A stretch of 56,197 nucleotides of DNA from CAZJFH01 sp964545205 (GCA_964545205.1 CAZJFH010000028.1:1-56197), one strand, 5' to 3'. Numbered from the stretch's first letter, positions 15,721 to 23,994 are shown. Translations and numbers: made by a program. The notes: a model not told the origin generated them from the sequence alone.

Positions 15721-16357
15721 ACTCAAGGATTTCCTCGACGAGATAGATTCGGCGCGAATTCGCCGCGTCAAGGAACTTTCCGAAGTGAAGCGGATATTCT
15801 CGCAGCCGAGAGAAACAGACCCACTAGGAGTGCAGTCAAAGGCGGTCGTTGTACTGAGCTATGCGTCCTGGGAAGGATTCTACAATGAGTGCGTTGCCAC
15901 CTATCATAAATTTCTTTTACAATGTGGACTTAAGGTAAAAGATGCTGGATGGCTAATGCTAGTCGGGGCACTATCAGGAGAATTCGAGAGCCTTAGACAA
16001 CGCAACCATTCGGCAGAGGCCAAGAAATCTTTTGTCGAAAATTTGCAAAGCTCCTTGGCGTGCGACTTCACCAACTTCGACTCCAATGTGATAAAAGCCA
16101 GATCAAATCTTGATTTCGACAGGATCTCTGAAAATTTTTCTATACTAGGATTTCCTCTTACTTCGATTCAACGCTTTAGAAATAAGATCGATAAGGAACT
16201 TGTTGGCTGGCGCCACGGCGTCGCACATGGCGATTCGCCTGATTTGACAGAGGTGGATGTTTCAAAGCACATTGATTTCGTGGCAAACATGCTCGCGTTA
16301 ATTTCAGACCACTTCCAAGCTGCTATGCTGGACCATCTGCCGACAGAATTGGCCTAG
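15713..16357 (+). CDS. HEPN-domain protein, MAE_28990/MAE_18760-like, paired with DUF262
   Basis: 214-residue alpha-helical protein. The HEPN ribonuclease signature R-x4-H is present as WRHGVAHGD with Arg167 and His172; the upstream VLSYASWEGFYNECVATYH (residues about 48-65) matches the conserved first helices of MAE_28990/MAE_18760-type HEPN proteins. HEPN domains of this kind are metal-independent RNases of toxins and abortive-infection systems. I place the start at the ATG 15713, giving an ATGCCTGA overlap with the DUF262 stop; a GTG at 15680 in frame is possible. The TAG stop (16355-16357) abuts the right repeat with no spacer. AT-rich and atypical codon use indicate transfer. A toxin/antitoxin-like or phage-defence role is inference. 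Confidence 0.82.
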   Translation: MPELKDFLDEIDSARIRRVKELSEVKRIFSQPRETDPLGVQSKAVVVLSYASWEGFYNECVATYHKFLLQCGLKVKDAGWLMLVGALSGEFESLRQRNHSAEAKKSFVENLQSSLACDFTNFDSNVIKARSNLDFDRISENFSILGFPLTSIQRFRNKIDKELVGWRHGVAHGDSPDLTEVDVSKHIDFVANMLALISDHFQAAMLDHLPTELA

Positions 16358-16458
16358 GCGGCTTCGTGCGCCAGGAGCAGGCGCGGCTAGACGACTTCCT
16401 GGCCAACCGCTTCGCGGGCCCCTATCTCGGCGGCAACGGCGTCGGCGGCAACGGGTAG
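16358..16458 (+). pseudogene. Duplicated 3' end of the saccharopine dehydrogenase gene
   Basis: The last 101 bases of the gene at 13263-14357 are repeated here without the rest of the frame; they encode the same tail GFVRQEQARLDDFLANRF and the same TAG stop. It is a by-product of the duplication that accompanied cassette insertion. Confidence 0.9.
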
Positions 16459-16564
16459 GCTGACCGCGAACACCGAGCCGCGTCCGAGCCAGGAGCGCAC
16501 CGAGATCTCGTGGCCGAGCAGGCGGCCCAGGCGCTCGACCAGCGCCAGCCCGAGCCCGAGGCCG
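16358..16564. repeat. 207-bp direct repeat, right copy
   Basis: Perfect partner of 14257-14463. It begins directly after the HEPN stop codon with a copy of the last 101 bases of the saccharopine dehydrogenase gene (to 16458) and contains the genuine 3' end of the kinase gene (stop at 16387). Removing one copy plus the cassette would restore two convergent genes overlapping by 72 bases. Confidence 0.98.
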
Positions 16565-17733
16565 TTGTTGCGGTCGCGCTCGGGATTGCCGACCTGGTAG
16601 AAGTCCTCGAAGATCGACGCCGCCTGTTCGGCGGGAATGCCGCAACCGGTGTCCCAGACCTCGATGCGCAGGAACCGCCCGGCGCGGCGGCAGCCGACCA
16701 GGATCCGCCCCGAGTCGGTGAAGCGCACGGCGTTGGACAGCAGTGCTCCGAGCATGCGCTGCAGCAGCACCGGATCGCTGCGCACCGGCACCCGGGCCGG
16801 CAGCACGCGAACGTCCAGGCCCTTGGCCTCGGCCTGGCCGGCGAAGTCGCCCGCCGCTTCGGCGACCACCTCGCCGCAGACGAAGGTCGAGATCCGCGGC
16901 TCGATCAGGGCGGCGTCGAGCGTCGAGACGTCGAGCAGCGCCGAAAGCAGCTGGCGGCCGGCGTCCAGCGCCTCGCCGAGGCGGGCGCAGACGTCACGGT
17001 CTTCGGATTCCTGCAGCCGGTCGGCCAGCAACTGGTGGAACAGGGTCATCGCCTGGAACGGCTGGCGCAGGTCGTGGCTGGCGGCGGCCAGGAAACGCGA
17101 CTTGGCCTCGCCGGCGCGCACCGCCTCCAGTCGCGCCCGCTGCAGTTCGAGTCGCGCCAGGCGGCTGCGGGTGACGTCGATGGCGGCGCAGATGACGCCG
17201 ACCACCGCGCCGTCTTCGTCGTGCAGCGGCTCGGCCTTGAGGTCGAGGAAAACCGGCCGGCCGCGGAAGCTCACCTCGACCTCGCGCCGCAGCCCCTGGC
17301 CGGTGGCCAGCACCTGCCGCCCGACCGCGTCGATCCGTTCGGCCTCGGCGGCGTTGAACACCTCCGAGGTCAGGCGGCCGACGATGTCGGCCTCGGTCAG
17401 CCCGCGCTGGGGATTGTAGGTCCAGGTGCAGCGCAGTTCGCGATCCTGGCTGAACAGCATCACCCGCGACGCGTCGAGCGCCAGCCGGAACCGTCGCTCG
17501 CTCTCGGCCAGCGCGCGGGCGTAGCGGTCGCGCTCGGCGGCCTCGGCCGCCAGCGATCGGCGGGCACGCTGCTCGCGCGCCAGCAGGAACGCCAGCAGCG
17601 CGCCGACCACGACCACCACCGCCCAGGCGGGCACGTCGCCGCCTGCGGGGCGCAAGGCCAGCCAAAGCCCTGCCGCTCCAGCCGCGGTGATCGCCGCCGC
17701 CGGCCGGGCGTATGTCTCGAGCAGTTCGCGCAT
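16387..17733 (-). CDS. PAS-domain sensor histidine kinase
   Basis: 448-residue membrane-bound histidine kinase. Two hydrophobic segments in residues 10-55, a PAS domain at about 75-200 (SERRFRLALDASRVMLFSQD), the phospho-acceptor H-box AAASHDLRQPFQAMTLFHQL, and a HATPase with N-box LLSNAVRFTDSG, G1 DTGCGIPA and G2 GLGLGLALVERL. The SHDLRQPFQAM box is typical of kinases that pair with a separate regulator; no receiver domain or response-regulator gene is adjacent. ATG at 17731-17733, with GAGGG upstream. The last 178 bases lie in the right 207-bp repeat, but the gene is complete. Confidence 0.9.
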   Translation of the reverse strand: MRELLETYARPAAAITAAGAAGLWLALRPAGGDVPAWAVVVVVGALLAFLLAREQRARRSLAAEAAERDRYARALAESERRFRLALDASRVMLFSQDRELRCTWTYNPQRGLTEADIVGRLTSEVFNAAEAERIDAVGRQVLATGQGLRREVEVSFRGRPVFLDLKAEPLHDEDGAVVGVICAAIDVTRSRLARLELQRARLEAVRAGEAKSRFLAAASHDLRQPFQAMTLFHQLLADRLQESEDRDVCARLGEALDAGRQLLSALLDVSTLDAALIEPRISTFVCGEVVAEAAGDFAGQAEAKGLDVRVLPARVPVRSDPVLLQRMLGALLSNAVRFTDSGRILVGCRRAGRFLRIEVWDTGCGIPAEQAASIFEDFYQVGNPERDRNNGLGLGLALVERLGRLLGHEISVRSWLGRGSVFAVSLPVAADAVAAEIGAREAVGQEVV

Positions 17734-17835
17734 GGTCCCTCTTCCGGGACGGCATCGTAAGACAAGCCGTCTTGGTGAAACCACCCCCAGGAAGCTGGTT
17801 ATCCCCTTTGGCGGATATGCCGCCACCGCATGACG

Positions 17836-19338
17836 TCAATCCAGATCGAAGGAGATGCCCTGGGCCAAGGGCAGGTCACGCGAGTAGTTCACGGTATTGG
17901 TGACGCGCCGCATGTAGGCCTTCCAGGCATCGGAACCCGATTCGCGGCCGCCGCCGGTCTCCTTCTCTCCCCCGAACGCGCCGCCGATCTCGGCCCCCGA
18001 GGGACCGATGTTGACGTTGGCGATGCCGCAATCGGAACCACGCGCCGACAGGAAGGTCTCGGCCTCGCGCAGGTCGTTGGTGAAGATCGCCGAGGACAGG
18101 CCCTGCGGCACGTCGTTATGGATCGCCAGCGCCTGGTCGAAGTCGCGCCAGGTCATCACGTAGAGGATCGGTGCGAAGGTCTCGTCGCGCACCACCGCGG
18201 TCTGGCCCGGCATCTCGACCAGCGCCGGGCGCACGTAGACGCCGCCTTCGCAGCCGGGCACGCTCGCCGGCTCGCCGCCGAAGACCGTGCCGCCCTCGGC
18301 CCGGGCGCGCTCCAGCGCCTGTTGCATCGCGTCGTGCGCCGCCGCGTCGATCAGCGGCCCGACCAGGGTGCCCTGGGCCAGCGGATCGCCGACGCGGACG
18401 CTGCCATAGGCCTTCTTCAGGCGTTCGAGAAGCTGGTCCTTGACGTCCTCGTGCACGATCAGGCGGCGCAGGCTGGTGCAGCGCTGGCCGGCGGTGCCGA
18501 CCGCGGCGAACACGATGGCGCGCACCGCCAGCTCCAGGTCGGCCGAGGGGCAGACGATCATGCCGTTGTTGCCGCCGAGTTCCAGCAGCGCGCGGCCGAA
18601 GCGCTGGGCGACGCGCGGGCCGACCATGCGGCCCATCCGGCACGAGCCGGTGGCGCTGACCAGCGGCACGCGGGCGTCGTCGCACAGCGCCTCGCCCAGC
18701 TCGCGGCCGCCGACCAGCACCTGGACCAGGCCCTCGGGCGCTTCCCCGAAGCGCTTCAGCGCACGCTGGAACAGCGCCTGGCAGGCCAGCGCCGTCAGCG
18801 GCGTCTTCTCGGACGGCTTCCACAGCACCGGATCGCCGCAGACCAGCGCCAGGGCGGCGTTCCACGACCACACCGCGACGGGGAAGTTGAAGGCGGAGAT
18901 CACGCCGACCGGGCCCAACGGGTGCCAGCTCTCCATCATGCGGTGGCCGGGCCGCTCCGAGGCGATGGTCAGGCCGTAGAGCTGGCGCGACAGGCCGACG
19001 GCGAAGTCGCAGATGTCGATCATCTCCTGCACCTCGCCGAGGCCTTCCTGCAGGATCTTGCCGCATTCGACGGTGACCAGCCGGCCCAGCGCCTGCTTGT
19101 GGGCGCGCAGCTCCTCGCCGAGCAGCCGCACCAGCTCGCCGCGCCTGGGCGCCGGCACCATGCGCCAGTCGAGGAACGCCGCCCGGGCGCGGGCGACCAT
19201 GGCGTCGGCGTCGGTCCTGGTGTGGCTGCGCAGCCGCGCGATCTCGGCGCCGTCGATCGGCGAGCGCACGGCCAGGTCGCCGTCCTGCAGCGCCGCGGGA
19301 TCGAGGCCGAGATCGGCCAGGAGCTGGTCGTGGGTCAT
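17836..19338 (-). CDS. Aldehyde dehydrogenase, ALDH7 / 2-aminoadipate semialdehyde dehydrogenase type
   Basis: 500-residue NAD-dependent dehydrogenase. Catalytic Cys287 lies in GTAGQRCTSLRRL and the general base Glu253 in LLELGGNNGM. The stretches SEKTPLTALACQALF and RPGHRMMESWHPLGPVGVIS and overall length point to the ALDH7 (piperideine-6-carboxylate / AmaB) group, which oxidises 2-aminoadipate 6-semialdehyde in lysine breakdown. That fits the saccharopine dehydrogenase gene nearby. ATG at 19336-19338, with GAGGAGGCTCC upstream. Free-standing transcription unit. Confidence 0.9.
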   Translation of the reverse strand: MTHDQLLADLGLDPAALQDGDLAVRSPIDGAEIARLRSHTRTDADAMVARARAAFLDWRMVPAPRRGELVRLLGEELRAHKQALGRLVTVECGKILQEGLGEVQEMIDICDFAVGLSRQLYGLTIASERPGHRMMESWHPLGPVGVISAFNFPVAVWSWNAALALVCGDPVLWKPSEKTPLTALACQALFQRALKRFGEAPEGLVQVLVGGRELGEALCDDARVPLVSATGSCRMGRMVGPRVAQRFGRALLELGGNNGMIVCPSADLELAVRAIVFAAVGTAGQRCTSLRRLIVHEDVKDQLLERLKKAYGSVRVGDPLAQGTLVGPLIDAAAHDAMQQALERARAEGGTVFGGEPASVPGCEGGVYVRPALVEMPGQTAVVRDETFAPILYVMTWRDFDQALAIHNDVPQGLSSAIFTNDLREAETFLSARGSDCGIANVNIGPSGAEIGGAFGGEKETGGGRESGSDAWKAYMRRVTNTVNYSRDLPLAQGISFDLD

Positions 19339-19374
19339 CGGGGAGCCTCCTCATGGTGCTCCCCGATAATAATG

Positions 19375-19393
19375 GGCCGCCCGCCAGGCGGCC
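19375..19393. terminator. Hairpin downstream of the cytochrome b561 gene
   Basis: GGCCGCC-CGCCA-GGCGGCC forms a 7-bp GC stem 6 bases after the end of the cytochrome b561 gene. On the minus strand it is followed by CATTATTAT rather than a clean T run, so it is a weak candidate terminator. Confidence 0.4.
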
Positions 19394-19399
19394 ATCCGC

Positions 19400-19948
19400 C
19401 TATGGCCGTAGGACCGGCGGCAGCATCCGGGTCAGCACGTCGTCCCTGCGCACGACGTGGTGCCACACCGCTGCCGCGGCATGGGCGACCACCAGTCCGA
19501 TCAGGGCGAAGGCCAGCACCTCGTGCACCTCCTCCAGCGCCTCGTGCAGGCCCTCGTCCTTGCCGATCACCGTCGGGAAGGTGAACAGGCCGAAGAACGA
19601 GGTCGGATGGCCGCCGCTGTCCGACATCAGCCAGCCCATCACCGGCACCGCGATCATCAGCGCGTACAGCGCCCAGTGCGCGGCATGGGCGGCGAAATGC
19701 TGCCAGGCCGGACCGTCGGGCTGGCGCGGCTGCACGTTGCCCAGCCGCCAGGCCAGGCGCGCCGCGACCAGCAACACCACCAGCATGCCGAACGCCTTGT
19801 GCATGCCGTAGACCGCGCCCTTGAATTCGCCGCGCGGCAGCTCGTGCATCCAGATGCCGACGCCGAACAGCACGATGATCAGCGCCGCCACGACCCAATG
19901 CAGGCCGCGCGCGACGCCGCCGTATTCCTTCTCGGTGTTGCCGAGCAT
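19400..19948 (-). CDS. Cytochrome b561 / di-haem b-type membrane protein
   Basis: 182-residue four-helix membrane cytochrome of the bacterial b561 type. Candidate haem ligands lie in RGLHWVVAAL, YGMHKAFGML, HAAHWALYALM and the C-terminal EVHEVLAFALIGLVVAHA. It transfers electrons in the inner membrane, often from quinol to periplasmic acceptors; some members act on superoxide. The ATG at 19946-19948 follows GGAGG with a 6-base spacer; a longer in-frame start adds 14 unconserved residues. It stands alone, convergent with nothing, between an ALDH gene and spmAB. Confidence 0.87.
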   Translation of the reverse strand: MLGNTEKEYGGVARGLHWVVAALIIVLFGVGIWMHELPRGEFKGAVYGMHKAFGMLVVLLVAARLAWRLGNVQPRQPDGPAWQHFAAHAAHWALYALMIAVPVMGWLMSDSGGHPTSFFGLFTFPTVIGKDEGLHEALEEVHEVLAFALIGLVVAHAAAAVWHHVVRRDDVLTRMLPPVLRP

Positions 19949-20056
19949 CCATAGCCTCCGTCTTTCGTTGGATGGACGGCATGGTGCCAACCGGCGGTTA
20001 AACAGGCAATGAACGGAGTGTAACGAATGGTAACGGGCCGTTCGTCCCTGGGCGGC

Positions 20057-21325
20057 TCACCCGTACAACCAGCTCACGATCGCCACCGCCGAGACCACGC
20101 CGGTGACGTCGGCGATCAGGCCGGCGGCCAAAGCGTGGCGGATGCGGCGGATGCCGACGGCGCCGAAATAGACCGCCAGCACGTAGAAGGTGGTCTCGGT
20201 GGAGCCCTGCATGGTGCTGACCAGGTAGCCGACATAGCTGTCGGGGCCGAACTCGCCGAGGATCGAGACCATGATGCCGTAGGCGCCCGAGCCCGAGAGC
20301 GGCCGCAACAGCGCCATCGGCAGCGCCTCGGCCGGCAGCCCGAACGGCGCCGTCAGCAGCCCGAGCGGCTGCACCAGCAGGTCGAGGCCGCCCGAGACCC
20401 GCAGCATCGCCACCGCGACCAGGATCGCCACCAGGTACGGGATGATGCGGATGGCGACCTGGAAGCCGTCGCGGGCGCCCTCGACGAACATCTCGTAGAC
20501 CTTGACGCCGCGCAGCGCCCCGAAGCCGAGCAGCGCCACCATCAGCCCGGGCACGATCCACGGCGCGATCGCCTTGCCCCACAGGATGGTCAGCGGCACC
20601 AGCGACAGGATGCCGGCCAGGGCGGCGAACGAGACCCAGGTCGGATAGGCGCCGGGGTCCTCCGGCAGCGCCTCGGGTTCGGCCTCCGGCGCCTGCTCGG
20701 CGACGGGCGCGGGTTTCGGCCCCATCGGGAAGAACCGCGACAAGCTCTTGGCGGCGATGATCGCCACGGTCGTCGAGCAGATGGTCGCGAACAGCGTCGT
20801 CGCGACGATGCCGGCCGGATCGGCCGATCCCGCCGCCGCGCGCACGGCGATGACGCCGGTCGGCAGGATGGTGACGCTGGAGGTGTTGATCGCCAGGAAC
20901 AGCACCATGGCGTTGCTGGCGGTGCCCTTGTGCAGGTTGATGCGGTCGAGTTCCTGCATCGCGCGGATGCCGAACGGCGTCGCCGCGTTGCCGAGCCCGA
21001 GCACGTTGGCCGACAGGTTGAAGATCACCGCGCCCATCGCCGGATGGTTGGCGGGAACCTCGGGGAACAGGCGCACCAGCAGCGGCCGCAGCAGCTTGGC
21101 GACGATGGTCAGCAGGCCGCCGGCCTCGGCCACCTTCATCAGGCCGAGGAACAGCGCCATCGCGCCGACCAGACCGATCGCCAGCGTCACCGCGCCTTGC
21201 GCCGACTCGATCATCGCCGCCGACAGCGCCTCCATCGGCGCGGTGCCGGCGCCGTCCCACACCGCCTGGCGGAAGGCGGCGACGACGAAGGCGGCCAGCA
21301 CGATGGCGGTGAAGACGACGTTCAC
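20057..21325 (-). CDS. Nucleoside-recognition-domain membrane protein (SpmA-SpmB fusion)
   Basis: 422-residue membrane protein with two Gate/nucleoside-recognition halves like the Bacillus spore maturation proteins SpmA and SpmB joined in one chain. The first half shows NLSANVLGLGNAATPFGIRAM and INTSSVTILPTGVIAVR, the second PLSGSGAYGIMV and STMQGSTETTFYVLAVYFGAV. A linker of about 30 mostly acidic/Pro residues (near 205-240) separates them. The GTG start at 21323-21325 overlaps the thiE stop (GTGA), so it is translated with thiE. Gram-negative homologues have no sporulation role; the transported compound is unknown. Confidence 0.86.
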   Translation of the reverse strand: MNVVFTAIVLAAFVVAAFRQAVWDGAGTAPMEALSAAMIESAQGAVTLAIGLVGAMALFLGLMKVAEAGGLLTIVAKLLRPLLVRLFPEVPANHPAMGAVIFNLSANVLGLGNAATPFGIRAMQELDRINLHKGTASNAMVLFLAINTSSVTILPTGVIAVRAAAGSADPAGIVATTLFATICSTTVAIIAAKSLSRFFPMGPKPAPVAEQAPEAEPEALPEDPGAYPTWVSFAALAGILSLVPLTILWGKAIAPWIVPGLMVALLGFGALRGVKVYEMFVEGARDGFQVAIRIIPYLVAILVAVAMLRVSGGLDLLVQPLGLLTAPFGLPAEALPMALLRPLSGSGAYGIMVSILGEFGPDSYVGYLVSTMQGSTETTFYVLAVYFGAVGIRRIRHALAAGLIADVTGVVSAVAIVSWLYG

Positions 21326-21954
21326 GTTTCGCGGAAGATCTGGTCGAAGCGCCGCACCGCCGCCTCCGGCCCGTCGGGATGGCGCCAGACGCCGGCCGAG
21401 ACGGCCAGGAAATCGGCGCCGGCCCCGACCAGCGGCCGGCAGTTGTCGACGGTGATGCCGCCGATGGCGACGCAGGGCACGGTCATGACGTCGGCCCACC
21501 AGCGCAGCAGCTCGACCGGCGCGCCGACGACCTTCGGGTCCTTGGTCCCGGTCGGGAAGAAGGCGCCGAACGCGACGTAGTCGGCCCCCGCCTCGCCGGC
21601 CTCCATCGCCAGGTGGCGCGAATCGTGGCAGGTGACGCCGACGATGAGATCGGGACCGACGATGCGGCGGGCCTCGCGGTAGGGCGTGTCCTGCTGGCCG
21701 ACATGCACGCCGTCGCAACCCGAGCGCTTGGCGAGATCGGGGCGGTCGTTGAGCAGGAAGGCGATCTCGCGCTCCTGGGCCACGGGGCGCAGGGCGTCGA
21801 CGGCACGCATCACCTCGTCGTCGTCGACCTCCTTGAGCCGCAGCTGCACGCAGCCGACGTCGCCGGCGTCCAAAGCCCGGCCGAAGGTGTCGGCGAAGCC
21901 GGCGAGATCGTCGATCCGCGGCGGGGTGATCAGGTAAAGGCGGCAGTTGGACAG
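21322..21954 (-). CDS. thiE: Thiamine phosphate synthase
   Basis: TIM-barrel enzyme joining hydroxymethylpyrimidine pyrophosphate and thiazole phosphate to thiamine phosphate. Motifs: LLNDRPDLAKRSGCDGVHVGQ, VGVTCHDS, YVAFGAFFPTGTKD and VAIGGITVDN. No ATG, GTG or TTG exists at the expected N-terminus; a CTG at 21952-21954 with GAGGAGA 6 bases upstream gives LSNCRLYLITPPRID and a 210-residue protein of normal ThiE length. The nearest in-frame ATG (22113) would overlap the upstream gene and add 53 implausible residues. So a CTG start is proposed. No other thiamine genes are adjacent. Confidence 0.85.
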   Translation of the reverse strand: MSNCRLYLITPPRIDDLAGFADTFGRALDAGDVGCVQLRLKEVDDDEVMRAVDALRPVAQEREIAFLLNDRPDLAKRSGCDGVHVGQQDTPYREARRIVGPDLIVGVTCHDSRHLAMEAGEAGADYVAFGAFFPTGTKDPKVVGAPVELLRWWADVMTVPCVAIGGITVDNCRPLVGAGADFLAVSAGVWRHPDGPEAAVRRFDQIFRET

Positions 21955-22025
21955 GGCCGGTCTCCTCGCAAGGCGTTCGCGGAAACCATACCGGCCGAAG
22001 AGAGTGGTGGAAAGTGGCGGACGCT

Positions 22026-22931
22026 CTACGCCCCGTGCGTCTCGACATAGGTGACGCCGGCATGATTCTCGATCAGCTTGACCGCCGGGCCGGTGGCGAA
22101 GGTGAGCAGGCACGCGTAATGCAGCGACAGCACCGTCGATTCGATCTCGGCATCAGTTTCGAGGTCGGCGACGACGAGGCCGATCTCGCGCGCGGCATTG
22201 CGCTCGATGTGGCGGCCGTGCGTCTTGGTCAAGGCATAGCTGCCCAGCGCTTCGACCACCGCGGCGGCGCGGGCCGCGGCATCCGGCCGGCCGGCGAACA
22301 TGCCGGTTTCGAGGCTGGCCTGCACGATCTCGGTGGCCATCTCGAGGGCGCGTTCGGCGCGCGAGACCAGTCCGATGCCGTATTGCGCGAGAATCGGCTG
22401 CCACAGCGCGGCGCTGGACGGGTCGGCGGCAATGTCGCGGCGGGCGCGGCCGAACTCCTCGACCACCGCCGCCGCCGGCAGGCTGCCGCCCAGCTGCGGA
22501 TCGAAGGGGCCGAGATTCGAATACGGCCCCATGACGATCTCGCGGCCGACGCAGGCGATCATGGTCCCCGCGCTCATCGCGATCTGCGGCACGATGGCGC
22601 GGATGTCGGTGCCGAACACGGTGCGCAGATAGGCGATGATGCTCTCCGTGGCGGTGGTGTCCCCCCCCGGCGTGTGCAGGACGAGATCGAGTCCGCGGCC
22701 CGGATCCAGCCCCCGCAGCACCGACATCAAGCCGGTCTTGTCGCCGTCGTCGACCGCGAACAGGGCCGGCGCCGCCGACGCCAGCTTCGGCTTCTGCAGC
22801 CAGCCGGCATAGTACGAGACGACGTTGCGGCCGCTGGCGCGCCGCAGACGCTCCAGACAGCCTCGGCGCAGGCCGGTGGCGTCGCCGCCGGCCTCCTTCA
22901 CCGCCGCCTCGATCTCGTGCCAAGTCGCCAC
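22026..22931 (-). CDS. Clp-fold serine proteinase (SDH/SppA-like family)
   Basis: 301-residue protein of the serine dehydrogenase proteinase family, a ClpP/SppA-type fold despite its name. HTPGGDTTATESIIAYLR corresponds to the oxyanion-hole region and IAMSAGTMIACVGREIVMG contains the nucleophile Ser120; LGPFDPQLGG is the conserved segment after it. No signal peptide or membrane helix is evident, so it is probably cytoplasmic or peripheral. Transcribed alone or with thiE 70 bases downstream. Substrate unknown. Confidence 0.88.
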   Translation of the reverse strand: MATWHEIEAAVKEAGGDATGLRRGCLERLRRASGRNVVSYYAGWLQKPKLASAAPALFAVDDGDKTGLMSVLRGLDPGRGLDLVLHTPGGDTTATESIIAYLRTVFGTDIRAIVPQIAMSAGTMIACVGREIVMGPYSNLGPFDPQLGGSLPAAAVVEEFGRARRDIAADPSSAALWQPILAQYGIGLVSRAERALEMATEIVQASLETGMFAGRPDAAARAAAVVEALGSYALTKTHGRHIERNAAREIGLVVADLETDAEIESTVLSLHYACLLTFATGPAVKLIENHAGVTYVETHGA

Positions 22932-22998
22932 GGCCCGCCTCCGACGCTCGTCCGGCTTCAGGATATCAGCCGCCGCGCCGGCGAGGGAGGGCGAAAAC

Positions 22999-23931
22999 TT
23001 AGGCCTCGCCCTTCAGGATCCTGACGATCGTGTCGAGCATCCGCAGCGCCTCCTCGCGCGGGCGCTGGAAGGTGTTGCGGCCGATGATCGAGCCGAAGCC
23101 GCCGCCGTCGCGGATGGCACGGATGTCGTCGTAGACCGCCTCCAGGTTCTCCTTGGCGGCGCCGCCGGAGAAGATGACGATGCGCCGGCCGTTGAAGCTG
23201 CTCTGCACGACGTGGCGCACGCGCTCGGCCATGGTGGCGATCGGCACCGGGTGCTTGTCGTAGACCTTCTTGGCCTCGGACTGCTCGATATGGTCCGTCG
23301 GCAGCTTGACCTTGATGATGTGGGCGCCCAGGAGCGCCGCCATGTGCGCCGCGTAGGCCGAGACGTCCATCGCCGTCTCGCCCTTGCTCGACAGTTCGCC
23401 GCCGCGCGGATAGGACCACACCACCACGGCGAGGCCCTTGGCCTTGGCCTCGGCGGCCAGTTCGCGCAGGTCCTCGAACATCTCGAAGGCGCTGTCCGAG
23501 CCGGGATAGATCGTGAAGCCGATCGCCGAGCAGCCGAGGCGCAGCGCGTCGTCGACCGAGCCGGTGATCGCCTGGGTGGCCGCCTCGCGATTGCGGAACA
23601 GGCTGTTGGCGCTGTTGACCTTGAGGATCAGCGGGATGGCGCCGGCGAACGTGTCGGCGCCGGCCTCGATCATGCCCAGCGGCGCGGCGTAGGCCGACAG
23701 TCCGGCGTCGATCGCCAGCTGGAAATGATAGTGCGGATCGTAGGCCGGCGGATTGGGCGCGAAGCTGCGCGCCGGGCCGTGCTCGAACCCCTGGTCGACC
23801 GGCAGGATCACCAGCTTGCCTGTGCCGGCCAGCCGACCCTGCATCAGCATGCGGGCGATGTTCGCCTTGGTGCCGGGCGTGTCGCTCTCGTAGCAGTCCA
23901 TGATCTGCTTGACGCGCTCGCTGAACTTCAT
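22999..23931 (-). CDS. fbaB: Class I fructose-bisphosphate aldolase (DhnA/FbaB type)
   Basis: 310-residue aldolase of the archaeal-type class I family, cleaving fructose-1,6-bisphosphate to two triose phosphates through a Schiff base. The likely Schiff-base lysine lies in IIKVKLPTDH; VDQGFEHGP, GFTIYPGSDSAFEM and IFSGGAAKE are family signatures. ATG at 23929-23931 is preceded by GGAGG with an 8-base spacer; an ATG 15 bases upstream is less well placed. The small gene at 23995-24390 lies just upstream on the same strand. Confidence 0.93.
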   Translation of the reverse strand: MKFSERVKQIMDCYESDTPGTKANIARMLMQGRLAGTGKLVILPVDQGFEHGPARSFAPNPPAYDPHYHFQLAIDAGLSAYAAPLGMIEAGADTFAGAIPLILKVNSANSLFRNREAATQAITGSVDDALRLGCSAIGFTIYPGSDSAFEMFEDLRELAAEAKAKGLAVVVWSYPRGGELSSKGETAMDVSAYAAHMAALLGAHIIKVKLPTDHIEQSEAKKVYDKHPVPIATMAERVRHVVQSSFNGRRIVIFSGGAAKENLEAVYDDIRAIRDGGGFGSIIGRNTFQRPREEALRMLDTIVRILKGEA

Positions 23932-23994
23932 CCCTCGGGCCTCCATTGCTTGCGACTTGGAGTGCAGATGGAGCCTGCGGCGCGCGATGCAAAC

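Noticed and set aside
14257..16564. Cassette as an insertion sequence or transposon
   Set aside because: No transposase or integrase gene, no terminal inverted repeats, and the direct repeats are 207 bp, far longer than usual target duplications.
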